Below, piece by piece: positions 1 through 6,729 of a DNA stretch of 9,675 nucleotides (positions within the stretch are counted from its first letter, which is position 1; the number at the start of each line of letters is the position of its first letter). The stretch spans positions 1-9,675 of the forward strand of contig JAKONB010000221.1 of NCBI GenBank assembly GCA_022702195.1, given 5' to 3'. The stretch is from Beijerinckiaceae bacterium (GTDB lineage Bacteria; Pseudomonadota; Alphaproteobacteria; Rhizobiales; Beijerinckiaceae). Under the pieces are notes generated by a model. It had not been told where the DNA came from. It did not search any database and saw nothing but the letters and a program-made list of their open reading frames with translations. The translations under genes and the position numbers were made by a program.

Positions 1-2
1 GG

Positions 3-1049
3 CGCTGGATCGCCCGGATCATGGTCTCCTGGGGCATCGCCACCGCGCTGATGGTCTTCATCGGCACCGAGTGGCATTTCTACGTGCTGCGCTTCCTCAT
101 CGGGGCGATGGAGGCGGGCTTCGCGCCCGGCATCCTGTACTACCTGACCCTGTGGTTCCCGGCCTCGTTCCGGGGCCGCGTGACCTCCTTCATGTTCGTG
201 GCCTCCGCCTTCTCGGGCATCTTCGGGGCGCCGGTGGCGGGCCTGATCCTCGACGGCCTCAACGGCGTGGCGGGGCTGGCCGGCTGGCAATGGCCGTTCC
301 TGGCCGGCGGCCTGCCTTGCCTGCTGCTCGGCGCGCTGGTCTTCCTGCGCCTCGACGACCGGGTCGCGGATGCGCGCTGGCTCACCCAGCGCGAGAAGGA
401 CGTCCTGTCGGCGCAGATCGCCCACCACAACCGCGACATCGGCGATCACTCCCTCTGGGGGGCGATCAGGCAGCCGGGCTTCCTGCTCATCGCCCTCGTG
501 TATTTCCTCCTCCAGGTCGGCTCCTACGGCCTGAACTTCTGGGGTCCGGACCTGATCAAGACCGCGACCGGGGGGACGTCGGCCGCGATCGGCTTCCTCA
601 CCGCGATCCCCTATCTCTGCGGCGCCATCAGCATGATCGTGGTCGGGCGCCTGTCCGACGCCTCGGGCGAGCGGCCGAAATTCGTGGCGGCGCTGGCGGT
701 CGCGGCGGCGATCGGCTTCTTCGCCGCCGGCCTGTTCGACCGGCAGATCGTGCCCCTGATGATCGCCCTGGCGCTCGTCGGTTCCGGGATCGTCGCCTCG
801 ATCCCCACCTTCTGGACCCTGCCCGCCAAGCTCGTGACCGGGGCCGGGGCGGCCGGCGGCATCGCGCTCATCAACACGCTGGGCCAGTTCGGCGGCATCG
901 TCAGCCCGGTGGCGGTCGGCTGGATCAAGGATCTGACCGGATCGACCACCCCGGCCCTCTACGCGATCGGCTCCGTCTGCCTCGTGGCGGCCGGCCTGCT
1001 GCTCTTCGCCATGCCCGAGAGCCTGCGGCGCAGCGATCGCAACGGCTGA
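3..1049 (+). CDS. MFS transporter, anion:cation symporter (ACS) type, 5' end missing
   Basis: This is a secondary transporter of the inner membrane that would move a small organic anion with an ion gradient; the substrate cannot be told from the sequence. The frame is already open at the left edge, reading RWIARIM before the first internal Met at 21, so the true start lies outside the window. About 348 residues are visible. ACS members usually have about 430, so roughly 80 N-terminal residues, holding the first one or two helices, are missing. The stretch EAGFAPGILYYLTLWFP (about visible residues 36-52) is the family's hallmark. GRLSDASGERPKF after a hydrophobic helix (near bases 647-682) is the MFS loop motif repeated in the second half. 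Alternating hydrophobic segments continue to the C-terminal SLRRSDRNG. Known ACS substrates include tartrate, phthalate, hexuronates and 4-hydroxyphenylacetate. Family call is firm; substrate unknown. Confidence 0.9.
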   Translation, partial: RWIARIMVSWGIATALMVFIGTEWHFYVLRFLIGAMEAGFAPGILYYLTLWFPASFRGRVTSFMFVASAFSGIFGAPVAGLILDGLNGVAGLAGWQWPFLAGGLPCLLLGALVFLRLDDRVADARWLTQREKDVLSAQIAHHNRDIGDHSLWGAIRQPGFLLIALVYFLLQVGSYGLNFWGPDLIKTATGGTSAAIGFLTAIPYLCGAISMIVVGRLSDASGERPKFVAALAVAAAIGFFAAGLFDRQIVPLMIALALVGSGIVASIPTFWTLPAKLVTGAGAAGGIALINTLGQFGGIVSPVAVGWIKDLTGSTTPALYAIGSVCLVAAGLLLFAMPESLRRSDRNG

Positions 1050-1100
1050 TCGCGGGACGGAGGGTGTCCACAGGGGGCGATCGGGGGAGGTTCAAACCGC

Positions 1101-1127
1101 GCCCATAGGCCCGATCGGGGCATGGGT
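1101..1127 (+). terminator. possible terminator hairpin after the MFS gene
   Basis: Arms CCCAT (1102-1106) and ATGGG (1122-1126) pair. After a two-base AG bulge an inner stem GCCC (1109-1112) / GGGC (1118-1121) follows, with a 5-base loop. A short T-containing tail (TTTCATT) comes after it. The hairpin lies about 50 bases past the MFS stop codon and before the kinase start, so it could end transcription there. The stem is interrupted and the tail is weak, so this is tentative. Confidence 0.35.
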
Positions 1128-1150
1128 TTCATTGTCAGGCGGGGGGTTTG

Positions 1151-1166
1151 GGCGCATGGATGCGCC
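1151..1166. promoter_or_regulatory. perfect 16-bp dyad upstream of the kinase gene
   Basis: GGCGCAT and ATGCGCC form a perfect 7-bp inverted repeat separated by two bases. It ends 51 bases before the chosen GTG start of the sensor kinase. The two-base spacer suits a dimeric protein-binding site better than an RNA hairpin. No regulator is encoded next to it and I recognise no specific operator consensus. In such GC-rich DNA a chance dyad is possible. Confidence 0.3.
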
Positions 1167-1207
1167 GGAGGTCAGGCCCCCATCCGACCCACCATCAACA
1201 GGGGGAC

Positions 1208-1213
1208 AAGGAG
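1208..1213 (+). promoter_or_regulatory. ribosome-binding site deciding the kinase start
   Basis: AAGGAG stands four bases before the GTG at 1218. Spacing is slightly short but usable, and no comparable sequence precedes the in-frame ATG at 1122. It therefore favours the 897-residue kinase over a 929-residue version. Confidence 0.65.
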
Positions 1214-1217
1214 CGCG

Positions 1218-3911
1218 GTGGCAGACACTCACACGATCAGGCCCCTGCGGACGGCGCTCGCCGACGGCGCCGATCCGGACACGGACGTGGAATGGACCGG
1301 GCTCGCGCAGGCCGCCGCCTGCGCCTGCGGGATGCCCATGGCGGTGCTGTCCCTCGCCGATGGCGGCCGGCTCGGGATCGCAGCGGGATTCGGCCTGCGG
1401 GACGCCGTGCCCCTCGCCCCCCTCCTCGCCGCGACCGCCGAACGGCGCGACCCGCTGGTGATTCCGGACACGCGGCGCGATCCGGGCACGGCCGGACACC
1501 CGCTGGTGACCGGGGCGCCGCAGGTGCGGTTCTATGCCGGCGTGCCGCTGACGACGTCCGCCGGCGCCCCGCTCGGCGCGCTCGCCGTTCTCGACACGAG
1601 ACCCGGCGCGCTGAGCACCGCGCAGAATCTGGTCCTGCAGGCCCTGGCCCGGCAGGCGGCGACCATCCTGGACCTGCGGCAGGCGCTCCGGGCGCGCCGC
1701 GAGAGCGACCGCCGCGCCCAGGCCATCCTGGACAGCGCGGTCGATTACGGCATCCTGTCCACGGACCTCACCGGCCATGTGACGAGCTGGAACGTGGGCG
1801 CCGAACGGGTGCTGGGCTGGACCGAGGCCGAGATGCTCGGCCGGTCCGCGGACGTCATCTTCACCGAGGCGGATCGCGCCGCCGGCATCCCCGAGGCGGA
1901 GATGGGAGCGGCCCTCCGGCACGGGCGCGGCACCGACGAGCGCTGGCACCGGAAGAAGGATGGCAGCCGCTTCTGGGCCAATGGCGAGATCATGCCGCTG
2001 ACGGACGAGGGCGGCAAACCCGAGGGCTTCATCAAGATCCTGCGCGACCGGACCGAGCAGCGCGACGCGGCCGCCCGGAACCAGGCGGATGCGGCGTTCA
2101 TGCGCAGCGTGCTCGGTTCCTCGGCCGATTGCATCAAGGTGCTCGATCTCGACGCGAGGCTGACCTTCATGAACGAGGGCGGCCTGAAGACCATGGAGGT
2201 CAGCGACTTCAACGCCATCCGCGGCTGTCCCTGGCCGGATTTCTGGCGCGACCAGGGGCACGCCGACGCCGTGCTGGCGATCGAGACCGCCCGGGCGGGC
2301 GGGATCGGACATTTCCAGGGATTGGCCGAGACGTTCCTCGGGACGCCGAAATGGTGGGACGTGCAGGTCACGCCGATCCTCGGTCCGGAGGGCAAACCGG
2401 ACAAGCTGCTGTCGGTCTCCCGCGACATCACCGGGCAGAAGCGGGTCGAAGCCGAACTCGCGGCCAGCGAGGCGCGCTGGCGGGGCCTGTTCCTCGGAAT
2501 GCAGGAGGGGTTCTTCCTCGGCGAGCTCGTGCGCGACGCGGCGGGCCGGGCGATCGATTACCGGTTCCTGGAGATCAACCCGGCCTTCGCCCGGCAATCC
2601 GGCCTGCCCGGCGATGTCGCGGGGCGCACGATCCGCAGCATCGTCCCCGACATCGATCAGGACGTGATCGACCGTTACGCCCGGGTGGTCGAGACCGGAG
2701 AGCCGATCCTGTTCGAGATCGGCGTGCCCAGCCTGGGCCGCGACTTCGAGGTGCGGGTCAACCGGGAGCAGGACGCGCGCTTCCGCTGCCTGTTCCTCGA
2801 CATCACCGACCGCAAACGGGGCGAGCGGCGGCGGGCGGCGATGACCGAGCTGGGCGACCGCCTGCGCGACGTCGGCGACAAGACCGAGATCCTGCGCGTG
2901 GCGGCCGAGATCACCGGGCAGGTTCTCGGGCTGAGCCATTGCGGCTATGGCCAGGTCGATCCCGAGAAGGAGACCGTCCTGGTCACCGGGGAATGGACCG
3001 CCCCCGGGCGCGACAGCCTCGCTGGGCTCCATGATTTCCGGGCCTACGGCTCCTACATCGCCTGCTTGAAGGCCGGCGCGGACGTGGTCATCCCGGACGT
3101 GACGGGGGATTCCCGCACTGCGGCGGATGCCAGCGCCCTCATCGCCCTCGGCGGCCGCGCCCTGCTCAACCTTCCGGTCACCGAACACGGCCGCTTCGTC
3201 GGGCTGTTCTATGCGCTCAGGCCGGAGGCGGCCGCGTGGAACCCGGACGATATCGGCTTTGCCCGGGCCGTGGCCGACCGGACGCGGGCCGCCATCGCCC
3301 GTGTCGAGGCCGAGGAGCGGCAGCACCTGATCAACCAGGAACTCAGCCACCGCCTGAAGAACACCCTGGCCCTGGTGCAATCGATCGCGTCGCAGACCCT
3401 TCGGAGGGCCGGCGACATGAACGAGGCGCGCGAGGCCCTGGACGCGCGCCTGGTGGCGCTCGGCAAGGCGCACGACATCCTGCTGCGCGGCCGGGGCGAC
3501 GGCGCAGCCCTGACGGTCGTCATCGCGGAGGCCCTGGCGCTGCATCAGGACCGGGCCGAACGCTTCGCGTTCAGCGGCCCGGACCTGCTGGTCAGTCCCT
3601 CGGCGGCCCTCGCCCTGGGGCTGATCCTGCACGAACTGGCCACCAACGCGACGAAGTACGGCGCCTTGTCCCGGCCGGGCGGTCAGGTGGGCCTGACCTG
3701 GACGATCCGCGACACGGACGGCAAGGCGACGTTCCAGCTCGTCTGGACCGAACGGGGCGGCCCGCCGGTCACGCCCCCGAGCCGCACCGGCTTCGGCTCG
3801 CGGCTGATCCAGCGCGGCCTGTCCTCCGGCACGGTGGAGAGCGACTACCGGCCGTCCGGCCTGGTCTGCACGCTGACCACGCCGCTGCACGATCTGGCCG
3901 CCATCGGCTGA
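1218..3911 (+). CDS. HWE-family sensor histidine kinase, GAF-PAS-PAS-PAS-GAF input
   Basis: This is a soluble sensor kinase that should autophosphorylate on histidine and pass phosphate to a response regulator encoded elsewhere. Domains by eye (897-residue numbering): GAF about 20-155 (with the typical FYAGVPL...GALAVLDTRPG), PAS 166-285, PAS 292-412 (GCPWPDFW...TPKWWDV, a form common in HWE kinases), PAS 414-540, second GAF 541-701, then dimerisation/phosphoacceptor and ATPase domains. The H-box is ELSHRLKNTLALVQS with His711. The N-box is HELATNATKYGALS with His805 and Asn810, and WTE lies at 843-845. This His plus W-x-E combination defines the HWE family. GFGSRLIQRGL is the G-box. There is no signal peptide, membrane helix or receiver domain. 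I chose GTG 1218 because AAGGAG (1208-1213) sits just upstream; an in-frame ATG at 1122 lacks a good ribosome site and overlaps a possible terminator. Ligands and partner are unknown. Confidence 0.9.
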   Translation: MADTHTIRPLRTALADGADPDTDVEWTGLAQAAACACGMPMAVLSLADGGRLGIAAGFGLRDAVPLAPLLAATAERRDPLVIPDTRRDPGTAGHPLVTGAPQVRFYAGVPLTTSAGAPLGALAVLDTRPGALSTAQNLVLQALARQAATILDLRQALRARRESDRRAQAILDSAVDYGILSTDLTGHVTSWNVGAERVLGWTEAEMLGRSADVIFTEADRAAGIPEAEMGAALRHGRGTDERWHRKKDGSRFWANGEIMPLTDEGGKPEGFIKILRDRTEQRDAAARNQADAAFMRSVLGSSADCIKVLDLDARLTFMNEGGLKTMEVSDFNAIRGCPWPDFWRDQGHADAVLAIETARAGGIGHFQGLAETFLGTPKWWDVQVTPILGPEGKPDKLLSVSRDITGQKRVEAELAASEARWRGLFLGMQEGFFLGELVRDAAGRAIDYRFLEINPAFARQSGLPGDVAGRTIRSIVPDIDQDVIDRYARVVETGEPILFEIGVPSLGRDFEVRVNREQDARFRCLFLDITDRKRGERRRAAMTELGDRLRDVGDKTEILRVAAEITGQVLGLSHCGYGQVDPEKETVLVTGEWTAPGRDSLAGLHDFRAYGSYIACLKAGADVVIPDVTGDSRTAADASALIALGGRALLNLPVTEHGRFVGLFYALRPEAAAWNPDDIGFARAVADRTRAAIARVEAEERQHLINQELSHRLKNTLALVQSIASQTLRRAGDMNEAREALDARLVALGKAHDILLRGRGDGAALTVVIAEALALHQDRAERFAFSGPDLLVSPSAALALGLILHELATNATKYGALSRPGGQVGLTWTIRDTDGKATFQLVWTERGGPPVTPPSRTGFGSRLIQRGLSSGTVESDYRPSGLVCTLTTPLHDLAAIG

Positions 3912-3971
3912 TCCCGGATCCGCGGCCACGGCCCGGCGACGCGAGAAACCGGCGGGGGCCGGCGTGAAAAC

Positions 3972-3999
3972 ACGGGGCGGCGGAAACCCGCCGCCCCGT
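3972..3999 (+). terminator. 12-bp perfect hairpin after the kinase gene
   Basis: ACGGGGCGGCGG (3972-3983) pairs perfectly with CCGCCGCCCCGT (3988-3999) across a 4-base AAAC loop, 60 bases past the kinase stop. The plus-strand tail (CCGGACTTCTC) is poor in T. The base run GAAAA just before the stem would give a T tract on the minus strand, so the hairpin may work better against antisense transcription or may act in both directions. It is very probably a transcription barrier between the kinase and the small exported protein. Confidence 0.7.
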
Positions 4000-4059
4000 C
4001 CGGACTTCTCCTGGGATCAGATCCGTCCGGGACGGCCGCGGAACGCGCCCCCGATCTCC

Positions 4060-4064
4060 AGGAG
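4060..4064 (+). promoter_or_regulatory. ribosome-binding site for the CxxC small exported protein
   Basis: AGGAG lies six bases before the ATG at 4071. It decides between that ATG and an overlapping out-of-frame ATG at 4066, which is too close to be served by it. Confidence 0.6.
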
Positions 4065-4070
4065 CATGTC

Positions 4071-4367
4071 ATGTCGTTCAAGATCCCGTCCTCCACGATC
4101 CTGTCCCCCGAGATCCTGCTGCTCGGGGCCGTCCTGTTCGCGGCGCTGCCCTGCGCGTCGGTCAAGGCGCAGGCGCCGGCCCAGACCGGAACCGGGGGCG
4201 GGGCGGCCACCACCGTGACGGCGCCCAACACCTCGGCGGTGGGACGGACGATGCCGCGCGGGGGCGGCGCGGATGCGGAGATGGAGCGCAACCTCGATCG
4301 GCGCACGCCGCAGCAAGCCAAGGACGACGAGATCTCGAAGGGGATCTGCATCGGCTGCAACAAGTAG
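4071..4367 (+). CDS. small exported protein with C-terminal CxxC motif, function unknown
   Basis: I do not recognise a named family. The 98-residue product starts with a hydrophobic stretch (ILLLGAVLFAALPCASVKAQA, about residues 14-34, preceded by one Lys at 4) that looks like a Sec signal peptide with cleavage after VKA or AQA. The predicted mature protein is about 64-66 residues: a Gly/Thr/Pro-rich flexible part, then a charged helix-like part (ADAEMERNLDRRTPQQAKDDE), ending in ISKGICIGCNK. Short exported proteins with an acidic/basic helix and a Cys-x-x-Cys end are, to my knowledge, frequent and uncharacterised in Methylobacterium and rhizobia. The cysteine pair could form a disulphide or bind a metal. 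AGGAG at 4060-4064 supports the start. The preceding hairpin suggests it has its own promoter, though none is clear. That it is coding is likely; its role is open. Confidence 0.7.
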   Translation: MSFKIPSSTILSPEILLLGAVLFAALPCASVKAQAPAQTGTGGGAATTVTAPNTSAVGRTMPRGGGADAEMERNLDRRTPQQAKDDEISKGICIGCNK

Positions 4368-4401
4368 ATCGCCTCCCATTCCCCCGAGATGGGCGAAGAT
4401 G

Positions 4402-4426
4402 GGGACCTTTTCGCGACTCGGCCGTT
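4402..4426 (+). promoter_or_regulatory. candidate EcfG-like (general stress) promoter
   Basis: GGGAC (4402-4406) and CGTT (4423-4426) are separated by 16 bases. The alphaproteobacterial general stress sigma factor EcfG recognises GGAAC with CGTT at 16-17 bases' spacing, so this is one mismatch from consensus. The CGTT ends 96 bases before the ATG of the glycine-zipper protein. One mismatch in a short motif is weak evidence on its own. Confidence 0.25.
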
Positions 4427-4510
4427 GACCTGTCACAGGCATGGCGCCCCCGACCCGGGGTGCCGCCGCGCCGGGGTTCCTCACGACGTGCCCTGGCCCG
4501 TCCGCAATCC

Positions 4511-4515
4511 AGGAG
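4511..4515 (+). promoter_or_regulatory. ribosome-binding site deciding the glycine-zipper protein start
   Basis: AGGAG lies seven bases before ATG 4523. It supports that start over the upstream in-frame ATG at 4460. Confidence 0.65.
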
Positions 4516-4522
4516 ACAAACC

Positions 4523-4792
4523 ATGAAGCATCTGCTGATCGCCACCACCCTCGTGCTCTCGGCCCTCACCGGCGCCCAGGCGCAGGGCACCCTGCGCGGC
4601 GCCGAGCGCGGTGCGGAAGACGGCAACCGGGCTGCCGGCCCGGTGGGCGGCATCGTCGGTGGGGCGGTGGGTGCCGCCACCGGGACCGTCGGCGGCGTGC
4701 TCGGCGTCGATCCCGACCGCCGCGAGGACCGTTTGGACCGTCAGGAGCGCCGCGAGGAGCGCCGGGACCGGCGCGAGCGCCTCGAGCGCTGA
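4523..4792 (+). CDS. small exported glycine-zipper protein with Arg/Asp/Glu tail
   Basis: The product is 89 residues long. Residues 1-20 (MKHLLIATTLVLSALTGAQA) form a clear Sec signal peptide ending in an AxA-type site. Residues 39-62 are a glycine zipper: Gly42, 46, 50, 54 and 58 are spaced exactly four apart among Val, Ala, Ile and Thr, a pattern that packs membrane helices closely. Residues 63-89 are almost only charged, with 12 Arg and 11 Asp/Glu, and probably form a solvent-exposed helix. Such proteins are usually placed in the envelope, but no function is known and I do not recognise a specific family. AGGAG at 4511-4515, seven bases before the ATG, fixes this start over an in-frame ATG at 4460 that would bury the signal peptide. 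A strong terminator follows, so it is probably monocistronic. Confidence 0.8.
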   Translation: MKHLLIATTLVLSALTGAQAQGTLRGAERGAEDGNRAAGPVGGIVGGAVGAATGTVGGVLGVDPDRREDRLDRQERREERRDRRERLER

Positions 4793-4954
4793 GCGCCCTT
4801 CAACGGTCACGATCCTAGCGAAAGAGGCCGCGATCCGACAGGATCGCGGCCTCTTTCGTGCTCTTGGACCCGGTGGTGGGGCACCTGCGAAAATTGCCCC
4901 GCTGCCCCGCATGCCGTAAGGGCGCTGCATTCCCCCTTCAGGTCGCGCGGACGC
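4793..4954. other. intergenic region before the ABC-F gene
   Basis: Beyond the 18-bp hairpin, about 95 bases precede the ABC-F ATG. TTGCCC (4894-4899) with TAAGGG 17 bases later is the nearest thing to a sigma-70-type promoter, but the -10 is poor. No strong ribosome site is seen; AGG at 4940-4942 is 12 bases from the ATG. Confidence 0.4.
4819..4858 (+). terminator. 18-bp perfect hairpin terminator
   Basis: CGAAAGAGGCCGCGATCC (4819-4836) pairs without a mismatch with its complement at 4841-4858 around a 4-base GACA loop, 26 bases past the glycine-zipper stop. The 3' arm holds CTCTTTCG and is followed by TGCTCTTGG, so a modest T-rich tract is present. The matching A-rich 5' arm makes it look bidirectional. 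It separates the glycine-zipper gene from the ABC-F gene. Confidence 0.85.
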
Positions 4955-6577
4955 ATGATACGCCTCGAAAAGATCGGCAAGCAGAACGGCCGGCAAATCG
5001 TCTTCATCGAGGCGTCCGCCGCCCTGCAGAAGGGCGAGAAGGTCGGCCTCGTCGGCCCCAACGGCGCCGGCAAGACCACCCTGTTCCGGATGATCACCGG
5101 CGAGGAGCAGCCGGACGAGGGCCAGGTCGCCACCGACCGGGGCATCACCATCGGGTATTTCAGCCAGGATGTCGGCGAGATGGCGGGCTGCACCGTGGTC
5201 TCGGCGGTGATGGACGGGGCGGGGCCGGTGAGCGCCGTCGCCGCCGAACTCAAGGAGATCGAGACCGGTCTGGCCGATCCCGACCGGGCCGACGAGATGG
5301 AGGCGCTGGTCGAGCGCTACGGCGAGGTCCAGGCGCGCTTCGAGGAACTCGACGGCTACGCGCTCGAGGGCCGGGCCTACGAGGTCCTGGCGGGCCTCAG
5401 CTTCAGCCAGGAGATGATGGACGGTGACGTCGGCAAGCTCTCGGGCGGCTGGAAGATGCGCGTGGCGCTGGCCCGCATCCTGCTGATGAACCCGGACGTG
5501 ATGCTGCTCGACGAGCCCAGCAACCACCTCGACCTCGAGAGCCTGATCTGGCTCGAATCCTTCCTCAAGGCCTATGAGGGCGCGCTGCTGATGACCTCGC
5601 ACGACCGCGAGTTCATGAACCGCATCGTCTCGAAAGTCATCGAGATCGACGGCGGCCAGCTCACCACCTTCTCGGGGGACTACGCCTTCTACGAGCAGCA
5701 GCGGGCGCTCAACGAGACGCAGCAGCAGGCGCAGTTCGAGCGCCAGCAGGCGATGCTCGCCAAGGAGATCAAGTTCATCGAGCGCTTCAAGGCGCGGGCC
5801 AGCCACGCCGCCCAGGTCCAGAGCCGGGTCAAGAAGCTCGACAAGATCGAGCGGGTGGAGCCGCCGAAGCGCCGCCAGAGCGTGGCCTTCGAGTTCCAGC
5901 CGGCGCCGCGCTCCGGCGACGACGTGGTCATGCTGAGGAACGTGCACAAGCGCTACGGCAGCCGCACCATCTACGAGGGCCTCGACTTCGCGATCCGGCG
6001 CCGCGAGCGCTGGTGCGTGATGGGCATCAACGGCGCCGGCAAGTCGACCCTGCTGAAGCTGGTGACCGGCTCGGCCGCGCCGGACGACGGCAGCGTGGCG
6101 ATCGGCGGCAGCGTCAAGCTCGGCTACTTCGCCCAACACGCCATGGACGTGCTCGACGGCGACCGCACCGTGTTCCAGTTCCTGGAGGATTCGTTCCCCC
6201 AGGCCGGGCAGGGGTCCCTGCGGGCGCTGGCCGGCTGCTTCGGATTCTCGGGCGACGACGTGGAGAAGCGCTGCCGCGTGCTGTCGGGGGGCGAGAAGGC
6301 CCGGCTGGTGATGGCCAAGATGCTGTTCGATCCGCCGAACTTCCTCGTCCTCGACGAGCCCACCAACCACCTCGACATGGGCACCAAGGAGATGCTGATC
6401 GCGGCGCTCGCCCAATACGAGGGCACGATGCTGTTCGTGAGCCACGACCGGCACTTCCTTGCCGCGCTCTCCAACCGGGTGCTGGAACTCACGCCCGACG
6501 GCATCCACCAATATGGCGGCGGCTACACCGAATACGTGGCGCGCACCGGCCAGGAGGCGCCCGGCCTGCGCAGCTGA
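4955..6577 (+). CDS. ABC-F family ATPase (ribosome-associated translation factor type)
   Basis: This is a soluble protein of two ABC ATPase cassettes in one chain, with no membrane segment. ABC-F proteins bind the ribosomal E site and use ATP to tune translation; some members protect ribosomes from antibiotics. Cassette 1: Walker A GPNGAGKT at 34-41, signature LSGGW at 162-166, Walker B VMLLDEPSNHLD at 182-193. Cassette 2: Walker A GINGAGKS at 357-364, signature LSGGE at 443-447, Walker B FLVLDEPTNHLD at 463-474. The charged, Gln-rich linker between the cassettes (about 240-315) matches the P-site tRNA interaction motif region. Both catalytic Glu (187, 468) are present. At 540 residues it is close to YbiT/YheS-like members and lacks the C-terminal coiled-coil domain of Uup. 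ATG 4955 gives the normal family N-terminus but has only a weak ribosome site. Probably housekeeping; the exact subfamily is uncertain. Confidence 0.93.
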   Translation: MIRLEKIGKQNGRQIVFIEASAALQKGEKVGLVGPNGAGKTTLFRMITGEEQPDEGQVATDRGITIGYFSQDVGEMAGCTVVSAVMDGAGPVSAVAAELKEIETGLADPDRADEMEALVERYGEVQARFEELDGYALEGRAYEVLAGLSFSQEMMDGDVGKLSGGWKMRVALARILLMNPDVMLLDEPSNHLDLESLIWLESFLKAYEGALLMTSHDREFMNRIVSKVIEIDGGQLTTFSGDYAFYEQQRALNETQQQAQFERQQAMLAKEIKFIERFKARASHAAQVQSRVKKLDKIERVEPPKRRQSVAFEFQPAPRSGDDVVMLRNVHKRYGSRTIYEGLDFAIRRRERWCVMGINGAGKSTLLKLVTGSAAPDDGSVAIGGSVKLGYFAQHAMDVLDGDRTVFQFLEDSFPQAGQGSLRALAGCFGFSGDDVEKRCRVLSGGEKARLVMAKMLFDPPNFLVLDEPTNHLDMGTKEMLIAALAQYEGTMLFVSHDRHFLAALSNRVLELTPDGIHQYGGGYTEYVARTGQEAPGLRS

Positions 6578-6624
6578 AGCGACGCGCCGGGGCCGGCCGG
6601 GGCGGGGAGGCCGCGAATGACGAT

Positions 6625-6657
6625 CCGCCCGGATCGGAGCCAGGACCGTCCGGGCGG
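6625..6657 (+). terminator. hairpin after the ABC-F gene, possible terminator
   Basis: CCGCCCGGA (6625-6633) pairs with TCCGGGCGG (6649-6657). After a one-base bulge, CGG (6635-6637) / CCG (6646-6648) extends the stem around an 8-base loop. It lies 47 bases past the ABC-F stop. No T tract follows (GGGGGCTACG), so it could be a factor-dependent terminator or part of the structured leader of the next gene. Confidence 0.45.
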
Positions 6658-6660
6658 GGG

Positions 6661-6729
6661 CTACGCGGGGCTGCGAATCGCGTAGCAAGGAGGTCCGGCC
6701 CCCGCGCGGGGCTGCGGACGGGGACCGGC
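6661..6729 (+). promoter_or_regulatory. structured leader of the glutamate dehydrogenase gene
   Basis: CTACGCG (6661-6667) / CGCGTAG (6679-6685) form a 7-bp hairpin. Directly after it comes AAGGAGGT (6687-6694), a full Shine-Dalgarno sequence, but the ATG is 35 bases further on. Between them GCCCC (6698-6702) / GGGGC (6708-6712) can form a second hairpin. GGTCC (6692-6696), overlapping the ribosome site, can also pair with GGACC (6722-6726). The 12-mer CGCGGGGCTGCG occurs twice (6664-6675 and 6705-6716), so CCCCGCG at 6700-6706 has an alternative partner upstream at 6664-6670. Regulation of translation is an inference; no known riboswitch is recognised. Confidence 0.4.

Larger units (their letters stand above)
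1050..1217. other. intergenic region between the MFS gene and the kinase
   Basis: Contains the possible MFS terminator and the 16-bp dyad listed separately, plus a short direct repeat GTCAGGC (1134-1140 and 1171-1177). I see no convincing -35/-10 promoter pair and no small gene. Confidence 0.5.

Noticed and set aside
1122..1217. ATG 1122 as the kinase start, adding 32 residues
   Set aside because: There is no good ribosome site and it overlaps a hairpin. The added residues resemble no domain, and AAGGAG directly precedes GTG 1218.
1092..3929. 945-codon open frame on the minus strand opposite the kinase
   Set aside because: Its product is a low-complexity mix rich in Gly, Arg, Ala, Asp and Pro with no domain. 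It mirrors the kinase codons and is what high third-position GC produces; the plus-strand protein has clear kinase motifs.
3964..4218. 84-codon plus-strand frame starting inside the hairpin after the kinase
   Set aside because: It is Pro/Arg-rich, overlaps the terminator and the signal-peptide gene in another frame, and has no ribosome site. Not supported as a gene.
4374..4405. TCCCAT / ATGGGGA inverted repeat after the CxxC protein gene as a terminator
   Set aside because: Only about 5 pairs form cleanly and several alternative pairings compete. The CCTTTT tail is suggestive but not enough to call.
4425..4453. TTGACC (4425-4430) as a sigma-70 -35 box
   Set aside because: The region 16-18 bases downstream is CCCCGACC-like with no AT-rich -10 element.
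4894..4922. TTGCCC-N17-TAAGGG as the ABC-F promoter
   Set aside because: The -10 element matches poorly. It is mentioned only within the intergenic note.
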